This document shows, in pieces, positions 34,570-39,706 of a DNA stretch of 39,706 nucleotides (its first letter is position 1; the number at the start of each line of letters is the position of its first letter). Source of the stretch: Magnetococcales bacterium DCbin2. Its GTDB lineage: Bacteria > Pseudomonadota > Magnetococcia > Magnetococcales > UBA8363. Where the stretch lies: contig PEAO01000014.1 in NCBI GenBank assembly GCA_002753615.1, positions 1 to 39,706 on the forward strand, in the 5' to 3' direction. A program made the translations under genes and the position numbers. The notes under the pieces were generated by a model. It did no database searches and was not told the origin of the DNA. It was given only the letters and a program-made list of their open reading frames with translations.

Positions 34570-34639
34570 CGCGGCATGACCCCTAATTGGACCAAGATTT
34601 TTGGTCTGATAATTAAGTTACCCGAGTTATTGAGAACTC

Positions 34640-34667
34640 ATTATAGCTTTCCGCGTCATAAATGCAA
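34640..34667 (-). promoter_or_regulatory. Candidate promoter of the tpsB-tpsA operon
   Basis: On the minus strand a perfect TATAAT (34645-34640), preceded by GC, is 16 bases from TTGCAT (34667-34662). The -35 box is weak but the -10 box is ideal. The surrounding 34670-34800 sequence is strongly AT-rich, as for a horizontally acquired or H-NS-like-silenced promoter. The leader of about 64 bases contains a small hairpin GACCAA/TTGGTC at about 34589-34605. Confidence 0.5.
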
Positions 34668-34669
34668 CC

Positions 34670-35142
34670 TGTAGTATTTATTATCATAAAAAATATGGAT
34701 TTATCTGTATTTTCATATAATTGATATAATTTACAGATCTATATAGTAGAAAATATTCATTGTTAATTATATCTTTTGAATTACAATAATATTATTATTG
34801 AAAGTATAATCCTGGTCGTTGACCGGGAAATGGAAGCATTGGAATGGAGGCGATCCTTGCACAGGTGGGCCGTTTGCAAATTGCCCCTTGACGGCTGTCC
34901 CTCGTAAAAACCTCGTCTATACGCCCACGATCTATTTCCCACCAACCTCCCAACTTTCGTACTCGGCACAGCATCCGAATTCGCCATTTTTGTGGCCGGA
35001 TGGAGTTTTGAGGAGAGACAAGCATCAAAAAACTTGAACATCGAGTAAAAACAAGATCAAAATCAACAACCTGGTGGCAATACCCAAGCCCAATTTTTTT
35101 TGATCGTTTCCAAAAACTGGGGGAGATCTGAATGGTTACCAG
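34670..35142. other. AT-rich intergenic region with a degenerate hairpin element
   Basis: No gene is convincing here. Positions 34670-34810 are very AT-rich. A stretch at about 34815-35000 has higher GC and a short frame on each strand without recognisable motifs; it may be a decayed coding remnant. Near 35050-35105 the sequence CCTGGTGGCAATACCCAAGCCC followed by eight T resembles the dispersed hairpin of 1-58, with several substitutions that weaken the stem. Confidence 0.5.
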
Positions 35143-36549
35143 TCAACGCTCCCGAAAACTGGTAGACTGAATCTGCATCAAAGGTGCGAGGAGGTATTCG
35201 ATGAATTGGCGATCCCCGATGGTAATGTCTGCCGTGACCGACATGCCGGGGGTGAGGGGAACTTCTTTTCCCTGAATTTGCATTCTGGCCCGGTCCAGTT
35301 CGATGCGGGCGGAAAAAACCAGCCCCAGGGTTTCGTGTTCCACGGCATCCTTGGAAACGTGGATCACATGACCCGGAATGGTGCCGTATTTGGTGAAGGG
35401 AAAGGCATCCACCTTCACCGCCGCAGCCAGGGAAGGGGTGACAAAGCCGGCGTCCTTGTTCAAAACCATGACCTCCACTTCCACCTTCTCCCCCACCGGA
35501 ACGATGACCAGCAGATTTTGCGCCGGGGTCACCACCCCGCCCAGGGTATGGACCGCAAGTTGCTGCACCAATCCCGCCACCGGGGCGGTCAGATGTTGTC
35601 GCGCCTGGCGCTTCCACGCCTTTTCCAAATCCTGGCGCAATCCACCCTTGCGCCGTTCCGCTTCCAACATGCGGTTGAGGATATCCTGGTGAAACTGCGC
35701 CTCAGTCCGATGACGCGATTCCTTCAGCCCCACCATGGCCGCCTTCGTCTGCTCCAATCGCCCCGCCTGGCTGCGCAGATCCCCGCTGACAGTGACCCGT
35801 TCCTCCTCCGCTTCATAATAGATCAGCCATGAACCGTAGCCCCCCTCCGCCAACTTTTTCCGCGCCGCCGCCCGCTTTTCCACCAACGGCAATCGCGCCT
35901 GCATCTTGCCCATCTCCGACCGGAGGATCCCCATTTCGGCCTGTTTCTGGGCCATCTCCTGATCGATCCCCTTGAGCGATGCCTGAAACAAACTCCATTC
36001 CGCTTGCAGCATGTCCCGATGCCGGGCCAGCAACGATTCATCCACAACCTTGGTGGAGGGGGCGAACCGCTTCAGGGGATCCCCCTCCGCCAGGGCAAGG
36101 GCGCGCAACCGCGCCGACTCAACTTCCGCCTCCATCCACTCCTGCTCCAGGCGCACGACATCCGCCGTACTCTCCGTGGGATCCAGTTCGATCAACACCT
36201 GCCCCGCTGCCACCATCGCCCCATCCTTGACGTAAATCCCCTGCACCACCCCCGCCTCCAAAGGTTGAATCACCTTCACCCGCCCACTGGGAATCACCTT
36301 GCCCTGGGTGACGGCGTGAATCTCCACCGTGCCGATAATGGCCCACAACAACCCCACAGCGAAGACCGTCATGATCAACCAGGCGGTACTCCGTCCATGG
36401 GGCGCGGGGGGAGATTCGGCGATCTCCAGCACCGCCGGGAGAAACTCCCGTTCCGCAGCCCCCCTGACCACATGGGAAGGTCGCTCCCGTTCTGCCCGCC
36501 AAGCCTCCCTGGCCACCCCCCAATGATGCCGCACCCCCTCGAACATCAA
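35143..36549 (-). CDS. hlyD: HlyD-family membrane fusion protein of a type I secretion system
   Basis: The 468-residue periplasmic adaptor has a cytoplasmic N-terminus of about 55 residues and one membrane helix (about 57-75, AWLIMTVFAVGLLWAIIGTV). A biotinyl-lipoyl-like segment with VIQPLEAGVVQGIYVKDG and AAGQVLIELDPTES comes next. Long coiled-coil helices (about 130-310) and a second lipoyl half starting LTAPVAGLVQQLAVHT follow, then the beta-barrel C-terminus. It links the inner-membrane ABC transporter to a TolC-like outer-membrane channel, which is not in the window. Its start overlaps the transporter stop by 4 bp (ATGA), so both are made from one transcript. Confidence 0.93.
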   Translation of the reverse strand: MMFEGVRHHWGVAREAWRAERERPSHVVRGAAEREFLPAVLEIAESPPAPHGRSTAWLIMTVFAVGLLWAIIGTVEIHAVTQGKVIPSGRVKVIQPLEAGVVQGIYVKDGAMVAAGQVLIELDPTESTADVVRLEQEWMEAEVESARLRALALAEGDPLKRFAPSTKVVDESLLARHRDMLQAEWSLFQASLKGIDQEMAQKQAEMGILRSEMGKMQARLPLVEKRAAARKKLAEGGYGSWLIYYEAEEERVTVSGDLRSQAGRLEQTKAAMVGLKESRHRTEAQFHQDILNRMLEAERRKGGLRQDLEKAWKRQARQHLTAPVAGLVQQLAVHTLGGVVTPAQNLLVIVPVGEKVEVEVMVLNKDAGFVTPSLAAAVKVDAFPFTKYGTIPGHVIHVSKDAVEHETLGLVFSARIELDRARMQIQGKEVPLTPGMSVTADITIGDRQFIEYLLAPLMQIQSTSFRER

Positions 36550-38750
36550 TGTTCCCCGGACTGAAGACGGTGCAGATGCGCATACCGTCCGTCCTGCCGC
36601 ACCAGGGCCTCATGGTCGCCCTCTTCCACGATCAACCCCCGATCCATCACCACGATGCGGTGGGCATGGCGCACGGTGGAAAGGCGGTGAGCGATGATAA
36701 ACACGGTCCGCCCGGCGCAAATGGAACGCATGTTTTCCTGGATAATCCGTTCCGATTCATAATCCAGGGCACTGGTAGCCTCGTCGAAGATCAGGATGCG
36801 GGGATCTCCCACCAAGGCGCGGGCAATGGCGATGCGCTGCCGCTGCCCACCCGAAAGGCTGGAACCCCGCTCCTCCAACACCGTGTCATACCCCTGGGGC
36901 AACTCCAGAACAAACTCATGCGCCCCGGCCAGTTGCGCCGCCCATACCACCCGCTCCAGGCCGAGGGAAGGATCGGACAGGGCAATGTTGTCGCGCACCG
37001 AACGGTTGAATAAATAGTTCTCCTGCAACACCACCCCGATCTGCCGTCGCAGCCAGGCAGGGTCCACCATCACCAGATCGACGCCATCCACCAAAATTCG
37101 TCCGCTCTCCGGCACGAACAGACGCTGCACCAGTTTAACCAGCGTGCTTTTGCCGGAACCGGAAGAACCCACCACCCCCATGACCTGTCCCGGGGTCACA
37201 TCCAACACAATGTTGCGCAAAATTTCATTGCCGCCGGGGCGATAACGAAAGGTAACCCCCTCAAAACGGATGTGTCCCTTGATTCCCGGCAGGGAGGTGC
37301 GCCCCTTGCCCGCCACCGGCTCGGTGGGGGTATTGAGCAGATCACCCAAACGTTCGAGAGAAACCCGGACTTGTTGAAACTCCTGCCACATGGAAGCGAT
37401 GCGCAGGATGGGGCCGCTGACCCGACCGGATAAAATATTGAACGCCACCAGTTGCCCCACGGTGAGGGTATTTTCGATCACCATGAAGGCCCCAAACCAG
37501 AGTACCAGGGCGGTATTAAGCTTGTGGATAAGGCTTGCGGATTGGTTGGCGATGTTGCCCAAATTGGCGGACCGGAAGCTTGCGTGGACATACCCGGCCA
37601 ATTGTTTCTCCCAATGGGTGCGCATCTGCGGTTCCACGGCCAGGGATTTTATGGTCTCCATCCCGGCCACCACCTCCACCAAAAATGCCTGATTCTCCGC
37701 ACCGCGTTTGAACTTATCGTCCAACCGGCGGCGCAGGATGGGAGTCACCACCAGTGAAAGCAGGACGTAGCAGGGGATGGCCCCGATCACCACCCAGGTC
37801 AACAGCGGGGCGTAATAAAACATCACGGCGAGAAAAACAAACGTGAAGAAAAAATCAAGCACCAACGTCAAGGCGGAGCCGGTCAGAAAGTTGCGTATGT
37901 TTTCCAACTCACGGACACGGGCCACGGTATCGCCGATGCGCCGCGCCCCGAAGTAGGCCATGGGGAGGTGGGTCAGGTGACGAAACAGGGCGGCACCCAG
38001 CTCCACATCCACCCGGTTGGTGGTATGGCTAAAAATATAAGTGCGCAAGGCACCCAACAAAGACTCAAACACGGAAATGAACATCAGACCGACGATCATG
38101 ACATGAAGCGTCGTATAGCCGTGATGCACCAGCACCTTGTCGATCACCACCTGGAAAAAGAGCGGCATAACCAGGGCGAACAGTTGCAAAAAGAGGGACG
38201 CCAGCATTACCTCGCCGAACAGGCGGCGATGTTTGACGATGGCGGGAATGAACCAGGAAACGTCGAAACGGCGAGCCGCCCCGGTGATCTGGGCGCGGGT
38301 GGTGAGGAGGATCAACTCTCCGCTCCAGGCATCCAGAAAAAGATCCCTGGGCACAGGAAAGGGACGGGCTTGGCGGGGGTCGTGAAGCAACACCTGATCC
38401 GGGGCCACCTTGGCCAGAACAACGAAATTTCCCTCCTTGAAGCGGGCGATGGCGGGCAGGGGGGTGGTTTCCAGCCGTTCCCAGGTGGAGGTAAGGTGTT
38501 TGGCCCGGACTTCGTTGCGTTTGGCACAGCGGAGCATGTCTTCCACGGTGAACGACCCCGAAGCGGGGCCATATTCGTGGCGCAGGTGTTCTGGATCTGC
38601 GGCCAACCCCAGGGCGCGAAACATCAGGGCAAGGCAGATCAGCCCGGTGTCCACCGACGGCTTGGGCGTGGCCCCCTCCCCGCCACCGCCGGGGGGATCG
38701 CCACGGGGTGACGCGAGGACTTTGCAGGAACGAAGGGGTTCATGCAACAT
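36546..38750 (-). CDS. hlyB: HlyB-type ABC transporter of a type I secretion system
   Basis: The protein has about 734 residues. The N-terminal C39-like domain (about 30-150) has VDTGLICLALMFRALGL where a true C39 peptidase would have a catalytic Cys; here a Thr follows the Asp. It is therefore a non-cleaving docking domain like that of HlyB. Six membrane helices occupy about 180-460. The nucleotide-binding domain shows Walker A GVVGSSGSGKSTL, signature LSGGQRQRIAIARAL, Walker B ILIFDEATSALD and the IAHRL switch His. The ATG at 38750 (MLHEPLRSCK) is chosen; upstream codons overlap the RTX gene end and encode no family sequence. Its substrate is probably the RTX protein whose gene ends just upstream. 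Confidence 0.93.
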   Translation of the reverse strand: MLHEPLRSCKVLASPRGDPPGGGGEGATPKPSVDTGLICLALMFRALGLAADPEHLRHEYGPASGSFTVEDMLRCAKRNEVRAKHLTSTWERLETTPLPAIARFKEGNFVVLAKVAPDQVLLHDPRQARPFPVPRDLFLDAWSGELILLTTRAQITGAARRFDVSWFIPAIVKHRRLFGEVMLASLFLQLFALVMPLFFQVVIDKVLVHHGYTTLHVMIVGLMFISVFESLLGALRTYIFSHTTNRVDVELGAALFRHLTHLPMAYFGARRIGDTVARVRELENIRNFLTGSALTLVLDFFFTFVFLAVMFYYAPLLTWVVIGAIPCYVLLSLVVTPILRRRLDDKFKRGAENQAFLVEVVAGMETIKSLAVEPQMRTHWEKQLAGYVHASFRSANLGNIANQSASLIHKLNTALVLWFGAFMVIENTLTVGQLVAFNILSGRVSGPILRIASMWQEFQQVRVSLERLGDLLNTPTEPVAGKGRTSLPGIKGHIRFEGVTFRYRPGGNEILRNIVLDVTPGQVMGVVGSSGSGKSTLVKLVQRLFVPESGRILVDGVDLVMVDPAWLRRQIGVVLQENYLFNRSVRDNIALSDPSLGLERVVWAAQLAGAHEFVLELPQGYDTVLEERGSSLSGGQRQRIAIARALVGDPRILIFDEATSALDYESERIIQENMRSICAGRTVFIIAHRLSTVRHAHRIVVMDRGLIVEEGDHEALVRQDGRYAHLHRLQSGEH

Positions 38751-39706
38751 GGTGCTGCTGCCACGACGCAGCCAGCACCGGCTCCAAGGCTGTGCGGTAT
38801 TCCTGGGACAGGCTGGTTTCGCCCTGGGCTGGCGGCGCAAAAGCCGCCATGGCATTCACCAACTGTTGGACCTGAGACTCCAGCAAAAAAGATCCCGATG
38901 TCGTTTCGATGGTGTCCACATGGTTGGCCGTGTCGGTGTACCACCCTTGAATCGTCATCCCATCCTGGGTGCCGATAAGCTCCATCAACAAATCATTGCC
39001 ACTCTGGCGCAACCAAAGCTGATCCGAAGCGATCGCATCCCCCAGCAGTATCTGATCCAAACTTCCCATCTGGGCCGTATTGTTCACACTGTCCAGGCCA
39101 TATCCCCGCCCCAAGCAATAGGTATCGGCACCGGCACCGCCGGTCAGGAGATCGGCACCCGCCCCGCCCGAAAGAACGTCATCGCCCGCACCACCCTCCA
39201 AGGTATCCGCTCCGGTGGCACCGATCAGCATATCCCCATACCCGGAACCAATGATTTTTTCCACGCCACCGAGGGTATCGCCCTGGGCATCCCCGCCGAG
39301 TCCCAATCCCGTGGTCAGACTGACGTTCACTCCGGCACCGGACAGTGCATAACTGACGGTATCGGTACCACTTCCGCCCGTCAGGGTATCGGCCCCCATT
39401 CCCCCAATCAACGTATCGTTGCCGCCGCCACCGTTCAACAGATCATCGCCCACGCCGCCATCCAGGACATTGACCGCCGAGGAGCCGGTAAGAGAATCGC
39501 CCCACTGGGATCCGATGATGTTTTCGATGCTGCTCAGGGTATCCCCCGTCCCATCGCCACCATTGACCACCCCCGTCCCCAGATGGATCGTCACGCCCGC
39601 CCCCGACCCGGCATAAGCCACCGTATCGGTACCATTGCCCCCGATCAGAACGTCAGTCTGACCACGGGATTGGGACTCGGCGGGGATGCCCAGGGCGATA
39701 CCCTCG
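38740..39706 (-). CDS. RTX-repeat secreted protein, 3' part (runs off the window)
   Basis: The frame is open to the right edge, so only the C-terminal part of about 320 residues is seen. It contains calcium-binding RTX nonapeptide units (GGxGxDxLx), for example GGGGNDTLIGGMGADTLTGG and GGAGDDVLSGGAGADLLTGG. They alternate with serralysin-like linkers such as VSYALSGAGVNVSL. A final non-repeat region of about 120 residues (from GYGLDSVNN to the HHVA end) would carry the uncleaved type I secretion signal. The gene stop overlaps the start of the ABC transporter gene. The last 59 bases of the window are an inverted copy of 39270-39328, so codons beyond 39648 may not be authentic. Confidence 0.88.
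   Translation of the reverse strand, partial: EGIALGIPAESQSRGQTDVLIGGNGTDTVAYAGSGAGVTIHLGTGVVNGGDGTGDTLSSIENIIGSQWGDSLTGSSAVNVLDGGVGDDLLNGGGGNDTLIGGMGADTLTGGSGTDTVSYALSGAGVNVSLTTGLGLGGDAQGDTLGGVEKIIGSGYGDMLIGATGADTLEGGAGDDVLSGGAGADLLTGGAGADTYCLGRGYGLDSVNNTAQMGSLDQILLGDAIASDQLWLRQSGNDLLMELIGTQDGMTIQGWYTDTANHVDTIETTSGSFLLESQVQQLVNAMAAFAPPAQGETSLSQEYRTALEPVLAASWQQHHVA
39270..39328 (+). repeat. 59-bp inverted repeat, internal arm
   Basis: This segment is perfectly complementary in inverted orientation to the last 59 bases of the window (39648-39706). It encodes the VSLTTGLGLGGDAQGDTLGG linker of the RTX protein. Confidence 0.95.
39648..39706 (-). repeat. 59-bp inverted repeat, terminal arm
   Basis: This is the exact reverse complement of 39270-39328, running to the last base. 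The junction lies inside RTX repeat coding, directly next to DVLIGGNG. It may be a fold-back assembly artefact or one arm of a true inversion; the sequence continues outside the window. Confidence 0.95.

Noticed and set aside
34781-35041. Short frames of 72-86 codons on both strands in the gap before the T1SS genes
   Set aside because: No motif, no ribosome site, and frames on both strands are equally open.
38135-38750. HlyB N-terminal domain as an active C39 peptidase
   Set aside because: The catalytic Cys position reads Asp-Thr-Gly, so it is a docking (C39-like) domain rather than a leader peptidase.

Overview
The window is from a Gram-negative bacterium: it carries a TpsB outer-membrane barrel, an HlyB/HlyD type I exporter and RTX repeats. 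Its energy metabolism includes a dissimilatory sat-aprBA operon. These genes, the many conflict genes and the dispersed GC-hairpin element would fit a deep-branching proteobacterium such as a magnetotactic coccus (Magnetococcales). That placement is an inference from gene content; no marker gene in the window fixes the taxonomy.

Left part (1-8.7 kb) is core-like. It holds a YkgJ-type cysteine-cluster protein flanked by hairpin repeats, sat-aprB-aprA read leftward with a clear terminator, rdgB, a membrane-anchored GAF protein, a possible 53-residue membrane peptide, and prfC (release factor 3).

From 8.7 to 13.8 kb there is mobile debris. It includes an N-terminal fragment of a tyrosine recombinase next to prfC, an intact vapBC toxin-antitoxin pair, a frameshifted DDE transposase, a 5'-truncated second copy fused to the broken end of an Rpn-type transposase-related gene, and a diverged repeat of about 270 bp present twice.

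From 13.8 to 34.6 kb everything is on the minus strand and looks like an accessory conflict or signalling island. In transcription order it starts with a TpsB transporter and a 1758-residue TpsA exoprotein whose C-terminus is a caspase-like (C14) domain. Next come a small Cys-rich exported protein and a four-helix membrane protein, then a 143-residue protein overlapping a TPR-CHAT protease. After these lie an NTPase fragment with a Walker A but no visible Walker B, a HEAT-like fragment, and a HEAT/nucleoside-phosphorylase protein ending in a Death-like domain. The island ends with a giant protein of about 1929 residues that begins with the same Death-like domain, continues as TPR-like repeats and contains a PIN-like segment. 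The paired Death-like domains, two caspase-fold proteases, a nucleosidase-like domain and a PIN-like domain suggest an adaptor-linked, multi-effector immunity or cell-death system. Two +1 frame changes and a missing NTPase core suggest that part of it is decaying or was rearranged.

From 35.1 kb to the end is a type I secretion cluster (HlyD, HlyB-like ABC transporter, 3' end of an RTX protein). The final 59 bases are a perfect inverted copy of a segment 320 bp inside the RTX gene, so the extreme right end may be an assembly fold-back.
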